Shown: positions 24,191-33,079 of the stretch, in pieces
Position numbering within the stretch: position 1 is the stretch's first letter
How the letters are laid out: every line of letters begins with the position of its first letter
Source of the DNA: Desulfocarbo indianensis
GTDB lineage: Bacteria > Desulfobacterota > Desulfarculia > Desulfarculales > Desulfarculaceae
Assembly: GCA_001184205.1 (NCBI GenBank)
Contig: LBMP01000002.1
Coordinates: 21,403 to 85,402 of the forward strand
Length of the DNA stretch: 64,000 nucleotides
Direction: 5' to 3'
Translations under genes and position numbers: made by a program
The notes under the pieces: generated by a model
Seen by the model: only the letters and a program-made list of their open reading frames with translations
Databases searched by the model: none
What the model was told of the DNA's origin: nothing

Positions 24191-25279
24191 ATGAAAAAGG
24201 CGATATTGGTGGTGTTCGTGGCCCTGGCTCTGGCGCTCACGGCTGGCGCGGCCTCGGCCAAGGTGGTTATCAAGCTGGCCAACGCCGGTCCGGACAATCC
24301 TGACAACCGCACCGTCAAGGCGGTGGAGATCTTCAAGTACCTGGTGGAAAAAGGCACCAAGGGCGAGGTGGAGGTGAAAGCCTTCCACGCCAGCAAGCTG
24401 GGCGACGAGCGCGAGGCCCTGGAGGGCATCCGCATGGGCACCATCCAGATGGGCACCCTGACCTCGGGTCCGGTGCCGGGCTTTTTCCCGGAGGTGATGG
24501 TCTTTGACATCCCCTTCCTTTTCTCCAGCGCTCCGGCGGCCTGGGAATTCTTCCAGAGCGATTACGCCAAGGAGTTCAAGGAAGCCTTCCGCCAGAAGAC
24601 CGGCGTGCGCATCCTGGACATCACCGAGAACGGCTACCGCCACTTCACCGACGCGGCGCGCCCCTTGAAGACCCCGGCCGATATGAAGGGCCTCAAGGTC
24701 CGCACCATGCAGAACCCGGCCCATATGGCCATGGTCAAGGCCCTGGGCGCCGAACCCACCCCCATTCCCTTCAGCGAGCTTTACATGGCCCTGCAGCAGA
24801 AGGTGGTGGACGGCATGGAGTGCCCGGTGGTGCTGATCCACGACATGAAGTTCTACGAGGTGCAGAAGTACATGGTGCTGGACGGCCACCTGTACAATCC
24901 CCTCTTCGTCTTCATGAACGACAAGTTTTTCACCAAGAAGCTGACCCCGGCCCAGCAAAAGGTGGTGGCCGAGGCCGCCAGGGTGCTGGCCGACACGCAC
25001 AACGGCTTCTCGCAGTTGGCCAACCAGGAGGGCCTGGCCAAGCTCAAGGCCAAGGGCATGGAGATTCACAAGCCCAGCGCCGCCGAGCTTAAGCAGTTCC
25101 GCGATCTGGCCCAGCCGGCCGGACTGACCTTCATTCAGGAGAAGGTGGGCAAGGAGCCGGTGCAGAAGGCCCTCTACGCCGCCGACGCCGCGGAAAAGAA
25201 GATCGGCGACCAGGCCGAGGCCATCGTGCAGCAGACCATTGACCAGGCCAAGGCCAAGTACCAAGAGATAAAGAAATAG
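24191..25279 (+). CDS. TRAP transporter substrate-binding protein (DctP family)
   Basis: The start is ATG 24191, giving a clean signal peptide (MKKAILVVFVALALALTAGAASA) after a GGAGG; an upstream in-frame codon at 24089 falls in the likely promoter. The 362-aa periplasmic protein follows the DctP fold, with family features such as HASKLGDEREALEGIRMGT, the carboxylate-clamp Arg region in LKVRTMQNP and the PFSELYMALQQKVVDGME hinge. It delivers a carboxylate, often an organic or amino acid, to the DctQM membrane pair. A strong RNA stem (25312-25342) follows it. Confidence 0.93.
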   Translation: MKKAILVVFVALALALTAGAASAKVVIKLANAGPDNPDNRTVKAVEIFKYLVEKGTKGEVEVKAFHASKLGDEREALEGIRMGTIQMGTLTSGPVPGFFPEVMVFDIPFLFSSAPAAWEFFQSDYAKEFKEAFRQKTGVRILDITENGYRHFTDAARPLKTPADMKGLKVRTMQNPAHMAMVKALGAEPTPIPFSELYMALQQKVVDGMECPVVLIHDMKFYEVQKYMVLDGHLYNPLFVFMNDKFFTKKLTPAQQKVVAEAARVLADTHNGFSQLANQEGLAKLKAKGMEIHKPSAAELKQFRDLAQPAGLTFIQEKVGKEPVQKALYAADAAEKKIGDQAEAIVQQTIDQAKAKYQEIKK

Positions 25280-25311
25280 GGCGCGGGCCCGGACAAGGAA
25301 TCGACAGGCAA

Positions 25312-25342
25312 GGGCCGCGGGGGGCGCAGCTTTCCGCGGCCC
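25312..25342 (+). other. Intercistronic RNA stem-loop between binding protein and permease genes
   Basis: GGGCCGCGG (25312-25320) and CCGCGGCCC (25334-25342) form a perfect 9-bp stem with a 13-base loop. No T-run follows, so it is not a classical terminator. Stems at this position often protect the mRNA of the highly expressed binding protein. Confidence 0.6.
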
Positions 25343-25355
25343 GCCTTCGCTTTAT

Positions 25356-25922
25356 ATGGAAAAGTTTTCATTTTGCATAAACCGCCTGGCCAACGCCCAG
25401 GTGCGCCTGTGTTCCTGGGTCATGGTGGCTCTGGGCCTGGTGATGACCCTGGTGATTCTGGTCCAGGTCTTCTTCCGCTACGCGGTTTACATGCCGGTGC
25501 CCTGGACCGAGGAGCTGGCCCGCTACCTGATGGTCTGGATGGGCATGCTGGGCGCGGTGGCCGCCCTGCGCCAGGGCAGCCACATCGGCGTGCGGGTCCT
25601 GGTGGAGCGCCTGCCCAGCGGCGCTTACGACTACGCGGTGCCTTTGGTGCAGGCGGCGGAGATCGGCTTTTTGCTGCTTCTGTGCTGGCAGGGCTGGGAC
25701 TTCATGGAGATGAACCTGGGCCAAAACTCCCCGGCCATGGAAATCCCCATGATCATCCCCTACACCGCCATTCCGCTGGGCTGCCTCATGATGTCGCTGA
25801 ACGTGCTGGCCGACATCCTGCAAGACCGCTGGCCCACCTCCCAGGGCTCGGACGCCAATATCGCGGCCGGCACCCTGGCGCCCAAGGCCCTAGGCCAAGC
25901 CTGCCGCCTGGAAGAGGAGTAG
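25356..25922 (+). CDS. TRAP transporter small membrane subunit (DctQ family)
   Basis: The 188-aa protein has four hydrophobic helices (from about residues 20, 58, 98 and 138). The family's central motif is seen in FFRYAVYMPVPWTEELARYL and the second-helix region in MVWMGMLGAVAALRQGSHIG. It bridges the binding protein and the large subunit in the inner membrane. The ATG at 25356 has no clear ribosome site, perhaps because of the stem just upstream. The next gene follows after 4 bp. Confidence 0.92.
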   Translation: MEKFSFCINRLANAQVRLCSWVMVALGLVMTLVILVQVFFRYAVYMPVPWTEELARYLMVWMGMLGAVAALRQGSHIGVRVLVERLPSGAYDYAVPLVQAAEIGFLLLLCWQGWDFMEMNLGQNSPAMEIPMIIPYTAIPLGCLMMSLNVLADILQDRWPTSQGSDANIAAGTLAPKALGQACRLEEE

Positions 25923-25926
25923 GCCG

Positions 25927-27207
25927 GTGCTCTTGACCCTGGCGGTGGTGTTTCTGGCGAGCCTGGCCCTGGGCGTGCCCGTGGCCTTTTGTCTGGGCTT
26001 CACTTCCCTGGCCGCGCTTTTGATGATGGACGAGCCGCTGGTCATCCTGGCCCAGCGCATGTTCACCGGCATGGATTCCTTTCCCCTCATGGCGGTGCCC
26101 TTTTTCGTCCTGGCCGGCGACCTCATGAACCGGGGCGGCACCACCCGGCGGCTGATCGATTTCGCCAACGTGCTGGTGGGACGCATTCCCGGCGGCCTGG
26201 CCCACACCAACATCGTGGCCTCCATGTTTTTCGGCGGCATCTCGGGCTCGGCGGTGGCCGACGCCGCGGCCATGGGCACCATCCTGGTGCCGGGCATGGT
26301 GCGCAAGGGCTACACGCCCGGCTTTTCCGCGGCGGTGACCGCGGCCTCCTCCACCATGGGGCCCATAATCCCGCCCTCCATCTTCATGGTCATCATGGGC
26401 GTGACCACCGGGCTCTCCATCGGCGGCCTGTTTCTGGCCGGCATCGTGCCCGGCCTTTTGCTGGGCGCGGCCATGATGGCCTTGAGCTATGTGATCGCGG
26501 TGCGCCGGCGCTATCCCCGCGAGGAAGCGCCGGTGACCCTGCGCCGTTTCTGGCACGACTTCCGTTCGGCCGGCCCGGCGCTGGTGGCGCCGCTCATCAT
26601 CCTGGGCGGCATCCTGGGCGGGGTTTTCACCCCCACCGAGGCGGCGGCGGTGGCGGTGCTTTACGCCTTGTTTCTGGGGCTGGTGGTGTACCGCGAGTTG
26701 AGCCTGCGCGATCTCTACGAAGTGCTCACCTCCAGCGGCGTCACCACCGCCGTGCTGCTGATGATCATCGGCATGGCCAACATCTTCGCCTGGGTTCTCA
26801 CCGCCGAGGAAATACCCCAGAAAATAGCCGAGGCCATGCTGGGCCTCACCAGCAATCCCTACTTGATTCTGTTGCTCATCAACGCCTTTCTCATTTTTAT
26901 CGGCATGTTCCTGGAAGGCGGCGCGGCCATAATCATCCTGGCCCCCACCCTGCTCAAGGTGGCCGAGGCCGTGGGCATCGAGCCCCTGCATTTCGGCCTG
27001 ATGATGGTGTTGAACATAGTGGTGGGCCTGCTCACGCCGCCCTTGGGGGTTTGCCTTTTCGTGGTGTGCGGGGTGACCGGCCTCAGCCTGGGGCGCATCA
27101 CCAAGGCGGTGCTGCCTTTCCTGGCGGTGGAGTTCGCGGTGTTGCTTTTGGTCACCTACGTGCCCGCCCTGGTGCTGGCCATTCCCCGCTGGTTCGGGTA
27201 TCTCTAA
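25927..27207 (+). CDS. TRAP transporter large membrane subunit (DctM family)
   Basis: The 426-aa protein starts at GTG 25927 and has about 12 membrane helices. DctM hallmarks include the N-terminal [11 protein letters not shown] segment, [34 protein letters not shown] and [10 protein letters not shown]. It is the sodium-coupled translocation channel of the transporter. It is 4 bp from the DctQ gene and 3 bp from the aminotransferase start, so the transporter and enzymes form one operon. Confidence 0.95.
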   Translation: MLLTLAVVFLASLALGVPVAFCLGFTSLAALLMMDEPLVILAQRMFTGMDSFPLMAVPFFVLAGDLMNRGGTTRRLIDFANVLVGRIPGGLAHTNIVASMFFGGISGSAVADAAAMGTILVPGMVRKGYTPGFSAAVTAASSTMGPIIPPSIFMVIMGVTTGLSIGGLFLAGIVPGLLLGAAMMALSYVIAVRRRYPREEAPVTLRRFWHDFRSAGPALVAPLIILGGILGGVFTPTEAAAVAVLYALFLGLVVYRELSLRDLYEVLTSSGVTTAVLLMIIGMANIFAWVLTAEEIPQKIAEAMLGLTSNPYLILLLINAFLIFIGMFLEGGAAIIILAPTLLKVAEAVGIEPLHFGLMMVLNIVVGLLTPPLGVCLFVVCGVTGLSLGRITKAVLPFLAVEFAVLLLVTYVPALVLAIPRWFGYL

Positions 27208-27210
27208 GCC

Positions 27211-28374
27211 ATGGAAGACAAGGTGTCCCAAGTGGTGCGCGCGAGCGCGCCCTCGGTCATCCGGGAGATGTTTCAGCGGGCCGCCGCCCTGGAAGGCGTG
27301 ATATCCCTGGGCATAGGGGACCCGGATTTCCACACGCCGGAGGCCATCTGCCGGGCCGCCCTGGCCGACGCCCTTAAGGGCCACACCCACTACGCCTCCA
27401 GCCAGGGCGATCCCGAGCTGTTGGCCGAGCTGGCCGCTCATCTTAACCGCCTGCACGGCTTTGGGGTGGAGCCAAGCCAGTTGCTCATCACCAGCGGCGG
27501 CATGGGGGGCCTGGCCGCCTGCATGCGCGCCCTCCTGGACCCCGGCGACGAGGTGATTCTGCCCGAGCCCTATTTCCCGGATTACGAGGCGCACGTGGCC
27601 TTTGCCGGCGGGCGCCTGGCCCTGGTCCCCACCAGGGCCGAACAAGGCTTCGTGCCCCAGCCCGCCGCGGTGGCCGCCGCTCTATCCGACAGGTCCAAGG
27701 TGCTGCTCATCACCAGCCCCAACAATCCCACCGGCGCGGTGATTCCCCTGGCGGTGCTGGAGGAGCTGGCCCGCCTGGCCGTGGAGCGCGACCTGGTGGT
27801 TATTTCCGACGAGGTCTACGCCCGCCTCACCTATGACGGGCCCTGCCATTCCATCCGCAACCTGCCGGGCATGGCCGAGCGCACCGTGGTGATAGGCTCG
27901 TTCTCCAAGGCCTTCGCCATGACCGGCTGGCGTCTGGGCTGGGCCGTGTGCCCCCCCTGGTTCACCCCGCACCTGCTCAACGTGGTCACCCACAACACCT
28001 CCTGCGCCTCTTCGGTCTCCCAGCGCGCGGCCCTGGCCGCCCTGCGCCAGCCCGATGCGGTGGTGGAGGCCATGGCGGAGGAATTCAGCCGGCGCTGCCG
28101 CACCGCCTATGAAATCCTGAGCAAGGCGCCGGGGGTGACCCTCAGCCCGCCGCGGGGATCGTTCTACCTCTTCCCCAAGATCGGATGCATCCGGGGCCCC
28201 GCGCGGGAGTTCTGCCTGGAGCTGCTGGAAAAGGAGCGGGTGGTGGCGGTGCCCGGCGAATCTTTCGGCCCCTCCGGCCGGGGCTGCGTGCGCCTGGCCT
28301 GCACCGTGGCCGAGCCCCGCTTGAGCCGGGCCCTGGAGCGCCTGGCGCGTTTCATCGGGAATTATGCCGTCTGA
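27211..28374 (+). CDS. Class I/II PLP-dependent aminotransferase
   Basis: This 387-aa fold-type I aminotransferase resembles the aspartate/aromatic aminotransferase AspC-type family. The PLP-binding Lys is in SFSKAFAMTGWRLGW, the phosphate-binding region in TSGGMGGLAACM, and the Asn/Asp/Tyr cofactor contacts in SPNNPTGAVI and VISDEVYARL. It would convert an imported amino acid to its 2-oxo acid, or the reverse. The M20 gene overlaps its end by 11 bp. The substrate cannot be fixed by sequence alone. Confidence 0.93.
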   Translation: MEDKVSQVVRASAPSVIREMFQRAAALEGVISLGIGDPDFHTPEAICRAALADALKGHTHYASSQGDPELLAELAAHLNRLHGFGVEPSQLLITSGGMGGLAACMRALLDPGDEVILPEPYFPDYEAHVAFAGGRLALVPTRAEQGFVPQPAAVAAALSDRSKVLLITSPNNPTGAVIPLAVLEELARLAVERDLVVISDEVYARLTYDGPCHSIRNLPGMAERTVVIGSFSKAFAMTGWRLGWAVCPPWFTPHLLNVVTHNTSCASSVSQRAALAALRQPDAVVEAMAEEFSRRCRTAYEILSKAPGVTLSPPRGSFYLFPKIGCIRGPAREFCLELLEKERVVAVPGESFGPSGRGCVRLACTVAEPRLSRALERLARFIGNYAV

Positions 28375-29461
28375 TCTTCTTACGCAACGCATGAGCGAGC
28401 TGCGCCGGCATGTGCACGGCCTGGCCGAGCCCTCGGGCCGGGAACAACGCACCGCCGCCTTCCTGGCCGAGTTGCTGGCCTCCTGCAACCCCGCTTTGCT
28501 GCTTAGCGGCATGGGGGGCCACGGCCTGGCCGCCGAGTTCCGGGGCGGCGCGCCCGGTCCCAGACTGGGGCTGCGCGCCGAGCTGGACGCGGTGGCCTGC
28601 GGACAGGGGGCCCGCCACGTCTGCGGCCATGACGGCCACCTGGCGCTCCTGGCCGGGGTGGCCCTGCACCTGGCCCAGCGGCCCTTGACCAGGGGCAGCC
28701 TGGTCTTAATTCTGCAGCCGGCCGAGGAAACCGGGCAGGGGGCCGCCGCGTTTCTGGCCGACCGGCGCTGGAGCCAGATCGCCCCCGATATGGTTTTCGC
28801 CCTGCACAACCTGCCGGGCCTGCCCCTTGGCGCGCTGGCGGCGCGCTCCGGGGTGATGAACCTGGCCTCGGTGGGGCTCGGGGCGCGGCTGCGGGGAGCG
28901 GCCAGCCACGCGGCGCAGCCGGCCGAGGGGCTCAGTCCGGCGCCGGCCCTGACCGGGCTCCTGGCGCGCTTGCCCGGCCTGGCCGGGGAGGGTGAGCTCA
29001 TCACCCTGACCCACGCGCGCTTGGGCGAGGAGAGCTTCGGCGTCTCGCCGGGCGAGGCCCTGCTCTGCGCCACCCTGCGCGCGCCCGGCGACCGGTCCTT
29101 GTCAGCCCTCCGGGACCGGGCGGCGCGCCTGGTGGCCGATCTTTCCGCGCAGAACGGCCTGATGCACAGCCTGACCTGGCCGGAGCCTTTTACGGTCACC
29201 CGCAATCATCCGGTGGCGGTCGACGCCTTGCGCCGGGCCGCCGCCGCGCTTTGCCTGGATTTCGTGGAGCCGGAAGAACCTTACCCCTGGTCCGAGGATT
29301 TCGGCTGTTTCACCGCCGCCGCGCCGGGAGCCCTGTTTTGCCTGGGAGCCGGCGAATCCTGCCCGGCCCTGCACTCGGCGGACTACGTCTTCCCCGACCA
29401 ACTGCTGGCCAGGGGCTTGGACCTGTGGCTGGAGGTCATAAGTCAGGTCATGGGCGCCTGA
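28364..29461 (+). CDS. M20-family amidohydrolase (amino-acid amide deacylase type)
   Basis: The 365-aa protein matches M20D-type amidohydrolases, which split N-acyl amino acids or related amides. Metal-ligand motifs are visible in CGHDGH and PAEETGQG (catalytic and binding Glu), with FALHNLPG and a C-terminal GAGESCPALHSADY region carrying the last His. It is cytoplasmic and starts inside the end of the aminotransferase gene. Together with the TRAP transporter this suggests import of an N-acylated amino acid, release of the amino acid, and then transamination. That route is inference. Confidence 0.88.
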   Translation: MPSDLLTQRMSELRRHVHGLAEPSGREQRTAAFLAELLASCNPALLLSGMGGHGLAAEFRGGAPGPRLGLRAELDAVACGQGARHVCGHDGHLALLAGVALHLAQRPLTRGSLVLILQPAEETGQGAAAFLADRRWSQIAPDMVFALHNLPGLPLGALAARSGVMNLASVGLGARLRGAASHAAQPAEGLSPAPALTGLLARLPGLAGEGELITLTHARLGEESFGVSPGEALLCATLRAPGDRSLSALRDRAARLVADLSAQNGLMHSLTWPEPFTVTRNHPVAVDALRRAAAALCLDFVEPEEPYPWSEDFGCFTAAAPGALFCLGAGESCPALHSADYVFPDQLLARGLDLWLEVISQVMGA

Positions 29462-29568
29462 AAGCGGGTTTTGTGCGCGCGCGGTTACAATGGTAGGCTT
29501 ATATATAATCGAGCTGACGCCCGCTGCGGCGGGAGATGCGGTGCCCTCACTTCCTGTTGGAGGGGTTC

Positions 29569-30402
29569 ATGCGCTTTGCGTGCGATAAAGTGGCGGCGGT
29601 GGCGATGCTGGGTCTTCTGCTGAGCTTCCTGCCGGCTGGGCCGGCCCTATCCGCCGCGCCGCCTCAACGAGTCGCCAATTCCCTGGGCATGGAATTCGTC
29701 CTGATTCAGGCCGGCAGTTTCATGATGGGCAGCCCCAAGCGGGAGCCCGGCTATCAGGGCAATGAACGCCGGCACAAGGTGATCCTGAGCGAGCGTTTTT
29801 ACATGCAGACCACCGAGGTCACCCAGGGCCAGTGGCGCGCCATAATGGGCAAGGGCCTCATCAATCTGCACAAGGGTCCGGACAATCTTCCCGTGAGCCG
29901 GGTTTCCTGGTTCGAGGCGCAATCGTTCATCAAGCGCCTGAACCAGAAAAACGAGGGGACCTATCGCCTGCCCAGCGAGGCCGAATGGGAGTACGCCTGC
30001 CGGGCGGGCACCGAAACCGCCTATTACTGGGGCGACCAGGCCGACTGCTCCAAGGCCATGTACGGCAACAATCCCCAGGGCGATTACCAATGCCGGCAAT
30101 ACCTGGCCCGGAAGGGCATCGCGCCCGGGCAGCCGGCTCCGGTGAAGAGCTACGACCCCAACCCGTGGGGCCTGTACGACATGACCGGCAACGTGTGGGA
30201 ATGGTGCCAGGATTGGTTCGATTACTACCCCAAGGGCCGGCTCATCGATCCCAAGGGCCCGCTGGAAGGCAAATCCCGCGCCCGGCGCGGCGGCAGCTGG
30301 TTCGCGGGGCCGCTGACCTTGCGCTCCGGCAACAGGAATTTCGCCAATCCGGCGTTCATGGAAACCACCCTGGGATTCCGCCTGGTCAGGGAGCTGGATT
30401 AG
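29569..30402 (+). CDS. Secreted FGE-sulfatase (SUMF1)-fold protein
   Basis: I choose ATG 29569 because TGGAGGGG lies just upstream; the in-frame ATG at 29536 lacks one. The 277-aa product has a signal peptide (cleavage near PALSAAP) and an FGE/SUMF1-type domain with the family marks FVLIQAGSFMMGS, YRLPSEAEWEYACRAGT, DMTGNVWEWCQDWF and RRGGSWF. In true formylglycine-generating enzymes a C-terminal Cys pair is needed; I do not see that pair here, and no sulfatase is nearby. It is therefore probably a binding or effector member of the family. A TATAAT at 29504-29509 may be its promoter -10, but no matching -35 is clear. Confidence 0.83.
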   Translation: MRFACDKVAAVAMLGLLLSFLPAGPALSAAPPQRVANSLGMEFVLIQAGSFMMGSPKREPGYQGNERRHKVILSERFYMQTTEVTQGQWRAIMGKGLINLHKGPDNLPVSRVSWFEAQSFIKRLNQKNEGTYRLPSEAEWEYACRAGTETAYYWGDQADCSKAMYGNNPQGDYQCRQYLARKGIAPGQPAPVKSYDPNPWGLYDMTGNVWEWCQDWFDYYPKGRLIDPKGPLEGKSRARRGGSWFAGPLTLRSGNRNFANPAFMETTLGFRLVRELD

Positions 30403-30427
30403 GCGCCGTAAATCGCGACCGCTGAAA

Positions 30428-30443
30428 CCAAGGCCGGCCTTGG
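30428..30443. repeat. Perfect 16-bp palindrome after the FGE-fold gene
   Basis: CCAAGGCCGGCCTTGG lies 26 bp after the upstream stop. It could form a hairpin in RNA but has no T-run behind it, so a terminator role is weak. Confidence 0.4.
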
Positions 30444-30616
30444 CTGCCTCGCCGCAAGCCAGGCCGGCCCGTTTATGGCGCGTGTGAGCGGGCCGATTCC
30501 GGGGCAGGTCCCGGAGCTTGGCCTGGTCGCCGGGGGCGGGAGGAGTGCGGGACCAGCGGCGACGCCGTGAACCTGGGCGGGCCGCCGGCTAAACAGCCTT
30601 TCCCGCCGGTGGCCGT

Positions 30617-30779
30617 CTAGCAGGGCGTTGAAAAGCACCCTGCGCCGCCGGGCCATGGGCGGCCCGCCAATGCGCGCGGTTTTGAACAAACAAGCGAATT
30701 GCCCAACTTGGCAAAACCCAAGTTTTTACCAAGTTGGGGTTAAAAAAGGCCAGGAAGGTCTTTTTCAACAACCTGCTAG
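30617..30779. mobile_element. MITE-like element with terminal inverted repeats and CTAG flanks
   Basis: A 163-bp stretch is bounded by imperfect 23-bp inverted repeats (19 of 23 match), with both ends starting CTAGCAGG and then GTTGAAAA after two variable bases. CTAG on each side is best read as a 4-bp target duplication, with CAGG..GTTGAAAA as the true ends. Inside is a perfect 10-bp stem, CCCAACTTGG (30702-30711) and CCAAGTTGGG (30729-30738). No coding frame is supported. The right end stops one base before the stop codon of the kinase gene. The CTAG target would fit transposon families with 4-bp YTAR duplications (IS701 type), but no transposase is present. Confidence 0.55.
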
Positions 30780-30780
30780 T

Positions 30781-33021
30781 TCAGGAACAGGCGGCTATCT
30801 CGCCCAGGACTTCCCGCACCTTTCGCCCCAGGCTTTCCACGGTGAAAGGCTTCTGCAGAAAAGCGCCGCCCTCCTTGAACACCTGGTTGAAAGTCTCGGC
30901 CCGGTCGTTGTAGCCCGACATGAAAATGACCTTGGCGTCCGGCCGGGTTTGCCGCACGCGCCGCGCCAACTGGGGGCCGCTCATCTTGGGCATGACCACG
31001 TCGGTTATAATCAGGTGCACTTCCGCGTCCAAACCGTCCAGCAGATCCAGCGCCTCTTCGCCGTTGGCCGCGGTCAACACCTCATAGCCGCCCAGGCGCA
31101 GGGCTTCGGCCAGCAAATTGCGGACGTGATCTTCGTCTTCCACCAGGAGCAGAGTCTCCGATCCCGTGGGCAGGCGCTGCGGGGCGGCTTCCAGGCGGGG
31201 ATGCTTGTGGGCCGGCTCCGGAACGCAAGGGAGATAGATATGGAAGGACGAGCCCTTGCCCGGTTCGCTCTCCACCGTTATTTCGCCTTCCACTGATTTG
31301 ATGATGCCGTACACGGTGGAAAGCCCCAGGCCGGTTCCCTTGTTGTGTTCCTTGGTGGTGAAGAAGGGCTCAAACAAGTGTGACAGTATCTCCTTGTTCA
31401 TTCCGGAGCCGGAATCCTTGATCAGGAGGGTTACGTAATCGCCGGGCGGCAAGCCTAATATCCCCGAGGAAGCGTCTTCAGCCACTCGCGCCCGGCCGGT
31501 TTCGATGAGAAGCCTGCCTCCGTTGGGCATGGCGTCCCTGGCGTTCACCGCCAGATTCATCACCACCTGCTCCATCTGGCCCTGATCAGCCTTCACGTAA
31601 CCCACGTCCCCCCCCAGCCTGGTTTGCAGCAGGATGTCCTCGCCGATGATGCGGCGCAGCATGGTCTCCAGACCCGCCACCAGGTCGTTGAGCTTGATCT
31701 CCTTGGCTTCGATCAAATGCTTGCGGCTGAAGGTCAATAGCTGGCTGGTCAGGCGTGAGGCGCGCCGGGCCGCCTCCAGAACGTTCTTCATGTGCTCATG
31801 GGAGGGGGCGCCGGCGTTGAGGCTTTTCAAGACCAATTCGCTGTAACCGTGGATCACTTGCAGCAGGTTGTTGAAATCGTGCGCCACCCCGCCCGCCAGC
31901 CGCCCCATGGCTTCCATTTTTTGGGCGTGCAACAATTGGCGCTCCAGCTTTTTTTGCGAGGTCAGGTCGCGCAGCAGGCACAAAGCCGCCGCGCCGCCCT
32001 GCCACTCGATGGGCACCGCGTTAAGCTCCACCCAAAAGGTTTCGCCATAGGGGCCGCGCAGCCGGTGCTGGTGGTTGTTCAAGGCTCCCCGCCCGTTAAC
32101 CACCTCGGCCAGGCCTTTTTGCAGCGCTTCCTGGTCCTCCGGGTGCACCAGGGCCAGGTAGGGGAACTCCAGCAGGTCGCCAGCGGGTTTGGCGAACAGC
32201 TCGGCGGCGCGGGCGTTGGGGAAATTGATCTTGTTTCCCTTCAGGATGAAGATGGCTTCGTTGGCGTGGTCCACCACCAGGCGGTATTTCTCTTCCGATT
32301 CCCTGAGCGCGGCCTGGGCGGTTTTGCGGCTGGTGATGTCCGAGACCGTGAATATCATGCCCTTGGCGCGATTGGTCACGTCCAGCAGGCTGGCCTGGAT
32401 GAAGGCGTCGAAGGGCTTGCCCTGGCGGGTCACCAACCGGCAATCCAGGAAGGCTTTTCTATGATGCAACAGCCCCTCCCAAAGATGCTTGCTCACGGAT
32501 TCAAAATCTTCCTGGCTGATGAAGGCTATTTGGGGGGGCTGTCCCATCCATTGCGAAAGGTCGTAACCGAAAATATCCAATAGCGCTTGATTGGCCCAGC
32601 CCAGGCGTCCCTGGCGCATCAGGCCGATGCCCACCGGCGACGAGGCCAGGATGGCGTCCTGGGTTTCCTTGCTTTCGCGCAGTTTGCGCTGGGCCCTTTT
32701 CATGGCCGCCACTTGCGGGCCAATGGCCGCGATGCCGGCCAGCAGCAAGCTGGAGGTTATGAGCGCCACCAGTTCCGCGGCCAAGCCCGCCGAATCGGCG
32801 GGCTTGGCCGGATAGGCCCAATAGATCCCCGCCAGGGTGATGCTGCGGCGCAGGGCCATGGCGCCCACGGCGAGGGAAATGAGTATCCAAGCGATGCGTC
32901 CGCCCGCGATCTTGATGAGGCGCAGCGCCAACACGGAAGTGATCACCTGCAGGGCGATGGATAGCGCCAGGGTGATCGCCAGCACCAGCGTCTCGGGATA
33001 AGCCGTATCTAACAGGGCCAT
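30781..33021 (-). CDS. Membrane PAS sensor hybrid kinase with C-terminal receiver
   Basis: The 746-aa protein begins with three membrane helices (about residues 10-110) and a coiled coil. Two PAS domains follow (about 120-245 and 248-365), then HisKA with AGGVAHDFNNLLQVI, HATPase_c (NLAVNARDAM, DSGSGM, GTGLGLSTVYG) and a C-terminal receiver (about 625-742, LLVEDEDHV, phospho-acceptor in LIITDVVMPKMSG). The HDFNNLL form of the H-box is typical of this deltaproteobacterial hybrid class. Its downstream phosphotransfer partner is not encoded nearby. The MITE-like element abuts its stop. Confidence 0.92.
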   Translation of the reverse strand: MALLDTAYPETLVLAITLALSIALQVITSVLALRLIKIAGGRIAWILISLAVGAMALRRSITLAGIYWAYPAKPADSAGLAAELVALITSSLLLAGIAAIGPQVAAMKRAQRKLRESKETQDAILASSPVGIGLMRQGRLGWANQALLDIFGYDLSQWMGQPPQIAFISQEDFESVSKHLWEGLLHHRKAFLDCRLVTRQGKPFDAFIQASLLDVTNRAKGMIFTVSDITSRKTAQAALRESEEKYRLVVDHANEAIFILKGNKINFPNARAAELFAKPAGDLLEFPYLALVHPEDQEALQKGLAEVVNGRGALNNHQHRLRGPYGETFWVELNAVPIEWQGGAAALCLLRDLTSQKKLERQLLHAQKMEAMGRLAGGVAHDFNNLLQVIHGYSELVLKSLNAGAPSHEHMKNVLEAARRASRLTSQLLTFSRKHLIEAKEIKLNDLVAGLETMLRRIIGEDILLQTRLGGDVGYVKADQGQMEQVVMNLAVNARDAMPNGGRLLIETGRARVAEDASSGILGLPPGDYVTLLIKDSGSGMNKEILSHLFEPFFTTKEHNKGTGLGLSTVYGIIKSVEGEITVESEPGKGSSFHIYLPCVPEPAHKHPRLEAAPQRLPTGSETLLLVEDEDHVRNLLAEALRLGGYEVLTAANGEEALDLLDGLDAEVHLIITDVVMPKMSGPQLARRVRQTRPDAKVIFMSGYNDRAETFNQVFKEGGAFLQKPFTVESLGRKVREVLGEIAACS

Positions 33022-33079
33022 GATGAGTTATCCCGTTAAAAGCGCGTCGGCTTGTTATGTCGGCCAGGACCCTCCCGGT

